Shown here piece by piece: positions 36,561-45,623 of a stretch of DNA of 64,000 nucleotides; position 1 is the first letter of the stretch; each line of letters starts with the position of its first letter. The notes beneath the pieces are model-generated. The model saw nothing but the letters and a program-made list of their open reading frames with translations, was not told the origin of the DNA and ran no database searches. Source of the stretch: Desulfuromonas sp. (GTDB taxonomy: Bacteria; Desulfobacterota; Desulfuromonadia; Desulfuromonadales; Geothermobacteraceae); the NCBI GenBank assembly GCA_002868905.1, contig PKUA01000029.1, positions 1 through 64,000 of the forward strand, given 5' to 3'. A program made the translations under genes and the position numbers.

Positions 36561-39250
36561 CCCCCGCCCTCCTCATCCAGGCTCGACAGTCGCCGCTCCG
36601 ATATTCGGCACAGCGGAACCAGGTCGCAGTAACGGCAGGTCTTTTCAGCGTCGAGCGGATCGACCTGCGCTTCACCGGCAACAAAAGCCCGAGCAAGCCG
36701 TTCGAGGTTCACGCCCCAGGCATCTTTCAGGGCATCGAAACTCTCCAGACCCGCCTCGGCCAGGAATCGAGCCTGGCTACGCTGCAGGGATGAGTCCCAA
36801 CATTCCGTATTGCGGACCAGCCCGTTATAACCCATCTCCTTCGGGTTGGAGCGCACCGAAGCATAGACCACCGCACCAACATCTTCACCCTGAACCATAG
36901 TGCAGTAGATCGGCAACTGTGGCTCCCTGATGCGCTCACCCATCCAATCCTTGACCGAAGTCCTCCCCGTCTTGTAGTCGACAATGGCGAAATTGCCGTC
37001 GGCCAGTCGATCGATCCGGTCAACCTTGGTTTTAATCTGCAGCGGACCAAGAGCTATGATCTTCTCCTTCTCCAGCAGCTCGACTTCAACCTTGAAGGGG
37101 GGACGCTCCTTTTCATGCTCCATCCAGCGCAGCATCAGATGAACCAACCTCCCCTGTTCCAGGTCCCGTTGCAGTGGTGAAGCCCCAGGGATTGTCTCTC
37201 CAACCGTGACGACCTCTTCTTCGATCAGGCAACGCAACCTCGCTTCATCCAACTGCAAAAGTCCGTCCCGCGATTCCAGGCGTTCCCACAGCTTCTCCAG
37301 CAACCGATGAACCAGGTTGCCTCGAGTCATGTTGTCCAATCCGACGTCAGGCTCTTCCAGCCCGGCGCAGCGCAGCCGGTGATGAGCCATCGCCCTGAAG
37401 GGGCAAAGCGCCTGATCCTGAAGCAGCCTGGTCCCCCCACTTACCTTCCGATTTGCAGGCAGAGGCGGGGCTTGGTGGTCTGCGACAAATTCCAGGGGAG
37501 GTTTCTGGTCCCAAATGGTCGTCAAAGGGTCGCAAACCGGCGATAAATCGAGAGTAGCATCGGCACAATCGACCACCAGCCGACTCGACCGCTGAATGAC
37601 CCCTTCGACCTGCTGAGCCCAGCTGAAGACAACTTCACCGGCAGCACCCTTTAATCGATGCACCATACCTTCGGCCCATTCCAACTCCCCGTCCGCATCC
37701 ACATGCGGCATCCCTGTTTGACGCTGCAAGCTGATTGGCAGGAAGGGATTGGGATGAGAGACTTGCGGCAAAGCGTTCTCATGTGCCCCCATCACCCAGA
37801 GGTAATCAAAGCTGAGGCCGCCCGCCTCGAGGATCCCGAGAAGTTGCAGATTGCCATCACGCGCCTCGGGCTGGAAGAGGACCCTTGAGGCCTCTCGCTG
37901 CAATTGACTGACCGCTTCCTCGCGGGACATTTCAATACCGAGACGATCCAGGCTGGAAAAATCGCCGAGCAACTGTTTGAATTTCTGGACGGCCTGATAT
38001 TCACGACTGGTCAACGAACGCCAGCCAGGCCAACCCAGCGCATCGAGCAGGTTGGTGAAGCTCTCGACCCAGCGCCCGCAGGAAACAGTTTTACGGATTC
38101 TCAGAAGCCGGTTGATGGCATCAAGCTGCCCCTTGAGATGTCGGCGTAGCTCATCCGGCATCTTTAACGCCGTCAGGGTTCCCCCCAGGGCCTTGAGAGA
38201 TCGTTCGCGCTGCCGTTTCGCCCGTAACTGTCTGTCGACATCGGCACGCCAACCCCATTGCTCCGCGCTCCCTGCGAGGTAGACCGAGCGGAAAAAACGG
38301 CTCAGCGTATCGATGTTCTCAATCGGCTTGAGCCCGAGGACCAGCATGGCGACGGCGACCACACCCTCGGCTGCCAATGGCCTCCCAAGGGAGAGGCTGA
38401 ATGCATCTTCGGTTTCCACGCCGGAGACGGCGCCTGCAGGATCGAATTCGGCCTGAAAAGTCAACTCGAGCAGATCCCGGTATTCATGCAACTGCGGCAT
38501 GACGACAGCGACGCTCACCGTGCGATTCTTTTCCAGGATGCGACGTGCCCAGCGAGCGCAGGTTTTAACCTCGTCAACCGGGTCGAGAGCCCCGAATTTC
38601 ACCGGGACAGTCTCCGCAACGCGCTCCGGATTCCAGAAAAAAACCTTGGTGCGACATACCCGCAGTTGATCAACCAGGTGGACCATCTCAGGAGTAAGAC
38701 GGTCGAAACCGGCCAGGACGACCTCATCAGGAGGTATCAAACCCCCGGTTGCCAGGCTTTGAACCAGTTGTCCGGGGACAGCAGACGAATCGATCCACCC
38801 GTTCTCGGTGATCTTCTGTCGATAGTCTCGATTCCAGCGGAGCCAGGCCTTCTGTTCTTCCGTTTCCGAAACGAAGTCAGACCCGGCTCGAAACTGATGG
38901 AGGAGTTGACTCGCCTCGCGAGCCCGGCCGGCGGTCGACGCGACCTGCAATAGAGTATTGTCGGATCGTTCCATGTCGAGACGAACAACCTGCTCCCACA
39001 GGAAAAGAGACTGCGTCTCGGAAAGAATTTTTTCCGCCCCGACCAGGCGGTCATATTCGCGCAAGTACCAGACAGACAGGGGCAGGATGGCAGGGGTGAT
39101 CCAGGCGGCACTGCCACGCTTAACCTCTGTCTGGTCAAAAAGGTCGCGGAGGGAGCGGGCCAACCGGTTATTGGCCGTAAGGACTACCCCGCATCGGGCA
39201 ATGCGAAACAGCTCTTCCTGTGAGGTGATGAATTCCCCTTCAACCCGCAT
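36557..39250 (-). CDS. AddB-like PD-(D/E)XK nuclease with probable Fe-S cluster
   Basis: About 897 residues from the ATG at 39248-39250, where the protein sequence begins to look like its family (MRVEGEFITSQEELFRI). The C-terminal nuclease has GNLVHRLLEKLWE and AIVDYKTGRTSVKDWMG. Four Cys, one in QALCPFRAMAHH and three in CRYCDLVPLC, match the 4Fe-4S staple of AddB-type nucleases. An inactive helicase-like core lacks a clear Walker A. This type, often named probable DNA repair protein, is encoded beside the UvrD-like partner and overlaps it. The two presumably form one break-resection enzyme. Confidence 0.82.
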   Translation of the reverse strand: MRVEGEFITSQEELFRIARCGVVLTANNRLARSLRDLFDQTEVKRGSAAWITPAILPLSVWYLREYDRLVGAEKILSETQSLFLWEQVVRLDMERSDNTLLQVASTAGRAREASQLLHQFRAGSDFVSETEEQKAWLRWNRDYRQKITENGWIDSSAVPGQLVQSLATGGLIPPDEVVLAGFDRLTPEMVHLVDQLRVCRTKVFFWNPERVAETVPVKFGALDPVDEVKTCARWARRILEKNRTVSVAVVMPQLHEYRDLLELTFQAEFDPAGAVSGVETEDAFSLSLGRPLAAEGVVAVAMLVLGLKPIENIDTLSRFFRSVYLAGSAEQWGWRADVDRQLRAKRQRERSLKALGGTLTALKMPDELRRHLKGQLDAINRLLRIRKTVSCGRWVESFTNLLDALGWPGWRSLTSREYQAVQKFKQLLGDFSSLDRLGIEMSREEAVSQLQREASRVLFQPEARDGNLQLLGILEAGGLSFDYLWVMGAHENALPQVSHPNPFLPISLQRQTGMPHVDADGELEWAEGMVHRLKGAAGEVVFSWAQQVEGVIQRSSRLVVDCADATLDLSPVCDPLTTIWDQKPPLEFVADHQAPPLPANRKVSGGTRLLQDQALCPFRAMAHHRLRCAGLEEPDVGLDNMTRGNLVHRLLEKLWERLESRDGLLQLDEARLRCLIEEEVVTVGETIPGASPLQRDLEQGRLVHLMLRWMEHEKERPPFKVEVELLEKEKIIALGPLQIKTKVDRIDRLADGNFAIVDYKTGRTSVKDWMGERIREPQLPIYCTMVQGEDVGAVVYASVRSNPKEMGYNGLVRNTECWDSSLQRSQARFLAEAGLESFDALKDAWGVNLERLARAFVAGEAQVDPLDAEKTCRYCDLVPLCRISERRLSSLDEEGGG

Positions 39251-39626
39251 GATGGACCTTGGAGATAAGCAACCGCGCAACGAATGCACCGAGCAGAATG
39301 CCGCAGAAATCGGCAACCAGGTCACCCCACTCGGCACTTCTTCCGTGACTGAAAACCGACTGGAACACCTCCATCATGGCGCCATAGCAGAAAGAACTTA
39401 TCAGGGCCAGCAGCAGTCGTCGCCAGTCGTGCCACCAAAGGCCCAAACCGAGGTAGAGCAGACTGCTCAACAATCCATAGGCGAGAAAATGATTCAGTTT
39501 GTCCCAGCCGAGAAGCCCTGGAGGATGAGGGGGATTTTCGACCAGGGAGAGCCAGGCGATCAAAATGCTCCAGCCGAGAGCGAAGAGAAGGAGAATGAAT
39601 TGAAGGATGCGAGTGCGATTTGTCAT
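39240..39626 (-). CDS. VanZ-family membrane protein
   Basis: About 128 residues with four helices from the ATG at 39624-39626 (MTNRTRILQFILLLFALGWS). VanZ signatures are GWDKLNHFLAYGLLSSLLY and SAEWGDLVADFCGILLGA. The molecular function of the family is not known, apart from a link to teicoplanin tolerance in some Gram-positives. The stop overlaps the AddB-like start region by 11 bases. Confidence 0.88.
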   Translation of the reverse strand: MTNRTRILQFILLLFALGWSILIAWLSLVENPPHPPGLLGWDKLNHFLAYGLLSSLLYLGLGLWWHDWRRLLLALISSFCYGAMMEVFQSVFSHGRSAEWGDLVADFCGILLGAFVARLLISKVHHAG

Positions 39627-39757
39627 AAGAACCTGAATTGTAGAATAAACGACATGCAACTGTTCGATATTCTACAATCAGAAGGTCACATTCTTCAACC
39701 GATAGTTGGTCTCAACCTAAGTAGTTGAATTGCTGCAAGTTTTTCATCGATATTTTA

Positions 39758-39773
39758 TGGCATAGTCTATGCT
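39758..39773 (+). promoter_or_regulatory. Candidate sigma-54 promoter for the small lipoprotein
   Basis: TGGCATAGTCTATGCT has GG and GC separated by ten bases, with a good -24 element and a weaker -12 element. It ends about 28 bases before the ATG at 39802. The same stretch is AT-rich, so a sigma-70 promoter is also possible. Confidence 0.4.
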
Positions 39774-39801
39774 GATAAAAACGGACAAAGGAGGTTCAAT
39801 C

Positions 39802-39945
39802 ATGAAAAAAGCATTGTACGTTACTGTTGTTGCCCTGTTGACTCTCGGGCTGATCGGCTGTGCCGCAACAAATCCAGGCGGCACTCAGCAGGTCAAGTGT
39901 CCGGCATGCGGCTATCAGTTTGACGTCCCGGCTGAACGGCCATAA
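39802..39945 (+). CDS. 47-residue zinc-ribbon lipoprotein
   Basis: A very short gene with a perfect AAAGGAGG ribosome-binding site eight bases before ATG. The product has a Lys-Lys start, a hydrophobic stretch and the lipobox LIGC (MKKALYVTVVALLTLGLIGC). The 27-residue mature part contains CPACGYQFDV, half of a zinc ribbon with a single CXXC. A strong terminator follows at 39969. All signals of a real gene are present, although it is shorter than most gene finders accept. No function is known; the two Cys could bind a metal as a dimer. Confidence 0.85.
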   Translation: MKKALYVTVVALLTLGLIGCAATNPGGTQQVKCPACGYQFDVPAERP

Positions 39946-39968
39946 CTTTAACCGATATAATCACGAAC

Positions 39969-40000
39969 GAAAAAAGCAGCCCGGACGGGCTGCTTTTTTC
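39969..40000. terminator. Terminator of the small lipoprotein gene
   Basis: GAAAAAAGCAGCCCG and CGGGCTGCTTTTTTC form a near-perfect stem with a very short loop and T-runs in both directions. Confidence 0.9.
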
Positions 40001-40021
40001 ATTTCCACCTAAAAAATCGAT

Positions 40022-40170
40022 TTGTTTCCCCTCGCCCTCAAGGAGAGGGTGGCGAAGCGTCGGGTGAAGGAACGAACTTTCATCAAGCGCAGTCATCCGA
40101 CCTTACGGGCACCTTCTCCCCGAGGGAGAAGGAAAAACCCAGGGACAGCCCATGTTCAGGGACAGCCCCT
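40022..40170. repeat. Dispersed-type hairpin repeat with two short direct repeats
   Basis: No gene is evident here. CCCTCAAGGAGAGGG near 40035 and the perfect hairpin CCTTCTCCC-CGA-GGGAGAAGG at 40112-40132 are separated by GTCGGGTGAAGG, a layout common to dispersed repeats in many genomes. It is followed by AGGGACAGCCC repeated at 40141 and 40158. The element fills most of the gap between the small lipoprotein terminator and the Met/His-rich gene. Whether other copies exist in this genome cannot be judged here. Confidence 0.6.
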
Positions 40171-40209
40171 AGGCTGCCAGATTTATTGTCATTCCGGAAC
40201 AGGTTATCT

Positions 40210-40761
40210 TCAATTCGAGAAGTCAAACTCGAACTGGCGCTTTTTCTCATCATAAATCCGGGTCCCTACGGTAATCTTGGCAGGTTTGCCGGCTTGAACA
40301 GTGATGTCGGCCCCGTAGCCGTCTTCCATCTTCATCAGCTTGACCGCGTCAGACGCCTCACCACCTTCCGGTGTCACCTTCACCGCGGCCATCCCATCGG
40401 AAATCGGCTTGCCGCTGGCGATGTCGGCGAACATCACCATGAAATGATGAGTCGCGCTCATCCCCATCTTCTGCATCTTCATCATGGCCGCGTCATCATA
40501 GGCCTTGATGTGCGCCATCGCCCGCACCCCGTCCTGATCGACGTTGCCGAGCATCAGCATCCCACTCATCATCCCTTCACCATGATCCATCTTCTCGTGC
40601 ATGGAGTGGTCATGCCCTGAGTGATCGTCGGCCTTCATTTCCATCTTGCCGTGGTCCATCTTCTCATGCCCCGAATGATCGCCATGGCTCATGGCAAAGG
40701 CAAACACCGGCAAGGCGATGAGAGACATCACTGAAATGGCAGCAAATAGTGTTCTTTTCAT
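40210..40761 (-). CDS. Periplasmic Met/His-rich metal-binding protein
   Basis: A 183-residue protein with a signal peptide (MKRTLFAAISVMSLIALPVF, cut near AFA). Residues about 24-62 are full of His, Met and Asp (MSHGDHSGHEKMDHGKMEMK and DHSGHDHSMHEKMDHGEGMM), as in periplasmic copper or silver carriers. The C-terminal part (about 80-183) is a beta-rich domain without a recognised family. It is the last gene of the Cus cluster, 81 bases after cusA, and probably supplies or buffers metal for the RND pump. The metal is inferred to be Cu(I)/Ag(I). Confidence 0.85.
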   Translation of the reverse strand: MKRTLFAAISVMSLIALPVFAFAMSHGDHSGHEKMDHGKMEMKADDHSGHDHSMHEKMDHGEGMMSGMLMLGNVDQDGVRAMAHIKAYDDAAMMKMQKMGMSATHHFMVMFADIASGKPISDGMAAVKVTPEGGEASDAVKLMKMEDGYGADITVQAGKPAKITVGTRIYDEKKRQFEFDFSN

Positions 40762-40842
40762 TTTTTTAACCCTTTCCTCTTTTGTTGGTGATACAGGCGT
40801 TAAACCTGTCTCAATGATTTTCCCGACATACCGATCCAGTTT

Positions 40843-43800
40843 TCAATGTTCGACGATGTCTCCGGTTGATGTCGGTTGGTAATCCTTCTGCAATGATAAC
40901 CCGCGCCACATGAAATAGATAACCGGGAAGACCAGCAACTCCATCAACCCCGAAGTGATAACGCCGCCGACCATCGGTGCGGCGATCCGTTTCATCACGT
41001 CGGCGCCGGCGCCGTGACTCCACATGATCGGGACCAGGCCGGCGATTATGACGCAAATGGTCATGATCTTTGGCCTGATACGCTTGACGGCCCCGTGGTG
41101 AATCGCCTGTACCAGATCGCCGTGCGTCTTCATTCTGCCGTTCTTGACCCACAGCTCATAAGCAAGGTCGAGATAGAGCAGCATCACCACACCGGTCTCC
41201 GCGGAAATCCCGGCCAGGGCGATGATACCGACCCAGACAGCCACTGACATGTTGTAGCCGAGCAGATAGAGGTACCAGAAACAGCCGACCAGAGAGAGCG
41301 GCAGGGCGACAAAGATGATCGCCGTTTTAACTATGCTCTTGGTGTTCATGTAGATGATCACCAGGATGATCAGCAGCGTCAACGGAATCACCACCGTCAA
41401 GGTCTTGCGCGCCTTCTCCATGTACTCGTACTGACCGCTCCAGATGATGTTGTAACCTGCGGGCAGTTCCACCTTCTCTTCGATAATCTGCCTGGCGTTT
41501 TCGACATAGGTACCAACATCGATGTCTTTCAGGTCGACGTAGATCCAGGCGGTTCGCCGCGCGTTCTCGCTCTTGATCCCGGCCGGGCCCTTTTTGATCT
41601 TGATCGTGGCGACCTGGGAGATCGGGATGTGCTTGCCGTTGGCGATCGGCACCAGCACCCGCTCCAGAGCCTGCAGGTCGGTACGATAATCGCGCTGGTA
41701 ACGGATATTGACCGGGTAACGTTCCAGTCCCTCCACCGTCTGGGTGATGTTCATCCCGCCGATGGCTGACTTGATGATGTCCTGCACGTCGCCGACAGTC
41801 AGTCCGTAGCGTGCCACGGCGGCACGATCAATCTCGAAGTCAAGGTAGTTGCCACCGACCACCCGCTCGGAAAAGGCGCTCAAAGTTCCGGGGATGTCCC
41901 GCACGATCGCCTCGATCTGTTCCCCTAAATCGGAGAGAGTCTGCAGGTCGTCTCCCATGATCTTGATTCCGACCGGAGTCTTGATCCCGGTCGAGAGCAT
42001 GTCGATCCGGGTTTTGATCGGCATGGTCCAGGCGTTGGTCAGGCCGGGAAACTTGATCGCCTCGTTCAACTCGTTTTTCAGTTCTTTAACCGTGATGGCG
42101 GTCTCTTCCGGCCAGACCAGCCGGAGCGGCTTCTTCACCCACTCCCAGAAGTCGCTCCAGCCGCTGTAAAAACGCTGCCGCGGCAACTTGCGCCACTCAT
42201 CTTCAGGCTTGAGCATGATGGTTGTTTCGAGCATCGATAACGGCGCCGGGTCGGTGGCGGTCTCGGCCCGCCCGACCTTGCCGAAGGTGTGGTGGACCTC
42301 CGGGAATTGCTGGATGATCCGGTCGGTCTGCTGCAGCAGCTCTTTCGCCTTGGTGATCGAAATCCCCGGCAGCGTCGTCGGCATGTAGAGCAGATCCCCC
42401 TCGTAGAGCGGTGGCATGAATTCCGAGCCCATCTTTTTGTACGGGTAGTAGCTCGATGCCGTCAGCAGGAGCGCTACGATCAACACAGGCCAACGCCATT
42501 TCAACACGAAATCGACCACCGGGTGATAGGTACGGATCATGATCCGGTTCAGAGGATTCTTCTCTTCGTCCGGAATCTTGCCACGAATGAACCACCCCAT
42601 CAGCACCGGCACAATGGTGACCGAGAGGAAGGCCGCGGCCCCCATGGCGTAGGTTTTGGTATAAGCGAGCGGCTTGAACAGTCGCCCTGACTGTTCACCG
42701 AGAGTGAAGACCGGGAAGAACGAGACTGTGATAACCAGCAGTGAGTAAAACAGCGCCGGACCGACCTCCTTGGAGGCATTGGCGATGATCTCCCAGTGCG
42801 GTTTCTTGCCCCGGTCCCGCTCCAGGTGCTTGTGGGCGTTCTCGATCATGATGATCGCGGCATCGATCATGGCACCGATGGCGATGGCGATCCCGCCGAG
42901 ACTCATGATGTTGGCGTTGATCCCTTGCCAGTACATGATCATGAAGGCGATCAGGATCGCCACCGGCAGAGTAAAAATCGCCACCAGGGAACTGGAGAGG
43001 TGAAACAGGAACAGTGCGGTGACCACCGCGACGACAATACTCTCCTCAATCAGCTTCTCGTTCAGGGTATCAACCGCCCGCTCGATCAGACCGCTCCGGT
43101 CGTAGACCGTTTTGATTGTCACCCCTTCCGGGAGCCCGGCCTGGAGATTCTTCAGCTTCTCTTTGACATTCTCGATGGTCTTGAGGGCGTTCTCGCCGAA
43201 ACGCATAACGACGACACCGCCGACCGCTTCTCCCTTCCCGTCGAGCTCAGCGGCGCCGCGCCGCAGCTCCGGGCCGATAGTGACACGTGCCAAGTCGCGA
43301 ACCAGGATCGGCGTTCCACGCCGGTCGCTGCCGACCACCACATGCTCGATATCCTCTTTGGATTGCAGGTAACCCAAGCCCCGGACCATGAACTCGGTCT
43401 CGGCCATCTCCACCAGGCGGCCGCCGACATCGTTGTTGGAGCGCTGGATCGCCTTCTTGATCTGCGGGATGGTGATATGGTAAGCGAGCAGCCGATCGGG
43501 ATCGACCTCGACCTGGTACTGCTTGACATACCCGCCTATGGGGGCGACCTCGGAGACCCCCTCAACCGACGTCAGCTCGTAGCGGAGGAACCAGTCCTGC
43601 ATGGAGCGAAGCTGCTGCAGGTCGTGGTTCTCGCTCTCCAGAACGTACTCGTAAACCCAGCCGACGCCGGTCGCGTCGGGTCCCAGGCTCGGCGTCACCC
43701 CGGCCGGCAACTTTCCGGCGGCATAATTCAGGTATTCGAGCACCCGGGATCGCGCCCAGTAGAGATCGGTTCCGTCCTCGAAAATAATGTAGACGAATGA

Positions 43801-44070
43801 GAGCCCAAAGAAGGAATAGCCGCGCACGACCTCGGCCCCCGGGACCGCGAGCATCTGGGTGGTCAGAGGATAGGTTACCTGATCCTCGACCACCTGCGGC
43901 GCCTGGCCGGCGTACTCCGTAAAGACAATAACCTGAACATCCGAAAGATCGGGAATCGCATCGATTGGCGTTTGCCGCAGGCAATAGATGCCTCCGACGA
44001 TCAGGAAGAAGGTCAGCAGAGCCACCATGAACTTGTTTTTTATCGACCAGTCAATAATATATTCAAGCAT
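40843..44070 (-). CDS. cusA: CusA-type heavy-metal RND efflux pump
   Basis: A 1075-residue inner-membrane RND protein with 12 helices and two large periplasmic loops. The proton-relay helix reads IAIAIGAMIDAAIIMIENAH, the form found in CusA/SilA rather than CzcA. GSEFMPPLYEGDLLYMPTTL and TPVGIKIMGDDLQTLSDLGE are further HME-RND signatures. It takes Cu(I) or Ag(I) from the periplasm or cytoplasm to the CusBC channel. Metal specificity is inferred from this resemblance. It follows cusB by 29 bases. Confidence 0.93.
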   Translation of the reverse strand: MLEYIIDWSIKNKFMVALLTFFLIVGGIYCLRQTPIDAIPDLSDVQVIVFTEYAGQAPQVVEDQVTYPLTTQMLAVPGAEVVRGYSFFGLSFVYIIFEDGTDLYWARSRVLEYLNYAAGKLPAGVTPSLGPDATGVGWVYEYVLESENHDLQQLRSMQDWFLRYELTSVEGVSEVAPIGGYVKQYQVEVDPDRLLAYHITIPQIKKAIQRSNNDVGGRLVEMAETEFMVRGLGYLQSKEDIEHVVVGSDRRGTPILVRDLARVTIGPELRRGAAELDGKGEAVGGVVVMRFGENALKTIENVKEKLKNLQAGLPEGVTIKTVYDRSGLIERAVDTLNEKLIEESIVVAVVTALFLFHLSSSLVAIFTLPVAILIAFMIMYWQGINANIMSLGGIAIAIGAMIDAAIIMIENAHKHLERDRGKKPHWEIIANASKEVGPALFYSLLVITVSFFPVFTLGEQSGRLFKPLAYTKTYAMGAAAFLSVTIVPVLMGWFIRGKIPDEEKNPLNRIMIRTYHPVVDFVLKWRWPVLIVALLLTASSYYPYKKMGSEFMPPLYEGDLLYMPTTLPGISITKAKELLQQTDRIIQQFPEVHHTFGKVGRAETATDPAPLSMLETTIMLKPEDEWRKLPRQRFYSGWSDFWEWVKKPLRLVWPEETAITVKELKNELNEAIKFPGLTNAWTMPIKTRIDMLSTGIKTPVGIKIMGDDLQTLSDLGEQIEAIVRDIPGTLSAFSERVVGGNYLDFEIDRAAVARYGLTVGDVQDIIKSAIGGMNITQTVEGLERYPVNIRYQRDYRTDLQALERVLVPIANGKHIPISQVATIKIKKGPAGIKSENARRTAWIYVDLKDIDVGTYVENARQIIEEKVELPAGYNIIWSGQYEYMEKARKTLTVVIPLTLLIILVIIYMNTKSIVKTAIIFVALPLSLVGCFWYLYLLGYNMSVAVWVGIIALAGISAETGVVMLLYLDLAYELWVKNGRMKTHGDLVQAIHHGAVKRIRPKIMTICVIIAGLVPIMWSHGAGADVMKRIAAPMVGGVITSGLMELLVFPVIYFMWRGLSLQKDYQPTSTGDIVEH

Positions 44071-44099
44071 TGTTAACCCAGTTTCTTAAGTGGATCATC

Positions 44100-45623
44100 C
44101 TAGAACAGGTCTTCCAGATTTTCCTTCTTCTTTGGTGGCTCATCCCCGAACAAATTTTCCATGCTCTCGTCTTTACCATGGTCATGTTTTATTGCGGCTT
44201 TCGGCTTGGCCTTTTTCGGTTCGAGCATCTTGGCGATCGCCTCACGCAGCTGACTCTCCGAATCGAGCATGAACTGGGCGCTGGTGACGACGACTTCCCC
44301 ATCGAACAGTCCCTGTTTGACCTGGATGTACCCGGCATCGTCCTGCAGGCCGGTCTTGACCTGACGCGGCTCGAATTTCCCATCGCCGAGAGCGACGAAC
44401 ACAAGCCGCTTCTCGCCGCTGTGAAGAACAGCTTCGACCGGAACCGCCAGGACATCTTGGACCGCTTGGGACTTCAGCCGGACGTTGACGTACATATCGG
44501 GTTTAAGTTCAAAATCCGGGTTGTCCATTTCAAGGCGCGCCTTGACGGTTCTGGTTTTGGGTTCCACATACGGATAGATGTAGCCGACCTCGGCCTTGCG
44601 CGTCTCTTCACTGACATAAGGCAGGATAATCTCGGCCTCCTGACCGACCTTGACCCAGGGGAGCTGGTATTCGTAGATATCGGCATAAATCCAAACCGAT
44701 GAGATATCGGAAAGCATCAACAGGTCCTGTCCCGGTTTGACATACTGACCCTCTTGCACCATTTTCATGTTGACGATACCCCGGTTTGGGGCATAAAGGG
44801 TCAGGGTTTTGCGCACCTCCCCGGTCTGTTCCAGGCGCTCGATCTGTCTATTGGAGATATCCCAGAGTTGCAGGCGCCGACGCGAGGCTTCATACAGGCG
44901 CTTTGCACCATTGGCGATACTGGGGAAACGGCTTTCGGAAAGGTTGCGGTGATTGTCGCGCGCCAGCAGGAACTCTTCCTGGGCCGTCACCAGCTCCGGG
45001 CTGTAGATATCCAACAGGGCCTGGCCTTTCTTGACATGCTGTCCTGTTTCGCTGACATGGAGCTTTTCGACCCAGCCGGCCACCTTGCTGTTGACGTTGT
45101 ACTGCTTCGGCTCCTCGTAGCCGACAAGACCGACGGTGCGCAGGGTCCGGTGCAGGTCGCGCCGCTCGACCCCGGCCGTCCTAACCCCCATGTTCTGCGA
45201 GGTGACCGGGTCGATGCTGATAACCGAGCCGCTGGCTGCCTCATCCTCGTAAACCGGAACCAGGTCCATCCCCATTGGCGATTGACCAGGCTCCTTCCGG
45301 ATATAGGTCGGGTCCATCGGGGCGACCCAGTACTTGATTTTCCGTTCCCCCTGCGGCTTTTCAACACTCCCGCTTGCCTTGAGTGGCGTTAAGTCCATAC
45401 CGCAGATGGGACATGCCCCTGGCTCGTCAACGATAATCATCGGGTGCATGCCACAGGTGTACTTCTGTTCAGCCGCTTCGGCATGACTCGCCAACAGATC
45501 GAAACCGTGGAGGCGATCATGGGTCACCGACGCAAACCAGAGCCCGCCTGTCAGCAAAACTGCAATTAGAAGCAATGTTCGAATTTGTTTCAGCGTTCTG
45601 TTCACGTTTTTCCTTCCCATCAT
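44100..45623 (-). CDS. cusB: CusB-type periplasmic adaptor with heavy-metal-binding domain
   Basis: A 507-residue membrane fusion protein. One N-terminal helix (LLLIAVLLTGGLWFASVTHD) anchors it. Residues about 53-82 form a heavy-metal-binding domain (TCGMHPMIIVDEPGACPICG), and about 97-125 a second, Cys-less copy (KEPGQSPMGMDLVPVYED). The barrel-sandwich/hairpin region includes AGWVEKLHVSETGQHVKKGQ. The C-terminal tail is Lys/Asp/Glu-rich (GDEPPKKKENLEDLF). It links CusA to CusC and passes metal to CusA. It overlaps cusC in an ATGA. Confidence 0.92.
   Translation of the reverse strand: MMGRKNVNRTLKQIRTLLLIAVLLTGGLWFASVTHDRLHGFDLLASHAEAAEQKYTCGMHPMIIVDEPGACPICGMDLTPLKASGSVEKPQGERKIKYWVAPMDPTYIRKEPGQSPMGMDLVPVYEDEAASGSVISIDPVTSQNMGVRTAGVERRDLHRTLRTVGLVGYEEPKQYNVNSKVAGWVEKLHVSETGQHVKKGQALLDIYSPELVTAQEEFLLARDNHRNLSESRFPSIANGAKRLYEASRRRLQLWDISNRQIERLEQTGEVRKTLTLYAPNRGIVNMKMVQEGQYVKPGQDLLMLSDISSVWIYADIYEYQLPWVKVGQEAEIILPYVSEETRKAEVGYIYPYVEPKTRTVKARLEMDNPDFELKPDMYVNVRLKSQAVQDVLAVPVEAVLHSGEKRLVFVALGDGKFEPRQVKTGLQDDAGYIQVKQGLFDGEVVVTSAQFMLDSESQLREAIAKMLEPKKAKPKAAIKHDHGKDESMENLFGDEPPKKKENLEDLF

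Noticed and set aside
39893-40255. Short open frames on both strands near the small lipoprotein and the repeat
   Set aside because: They cover a terminator and a repeat element and lack start signals; the 39802-39945 gene has the proper signals.
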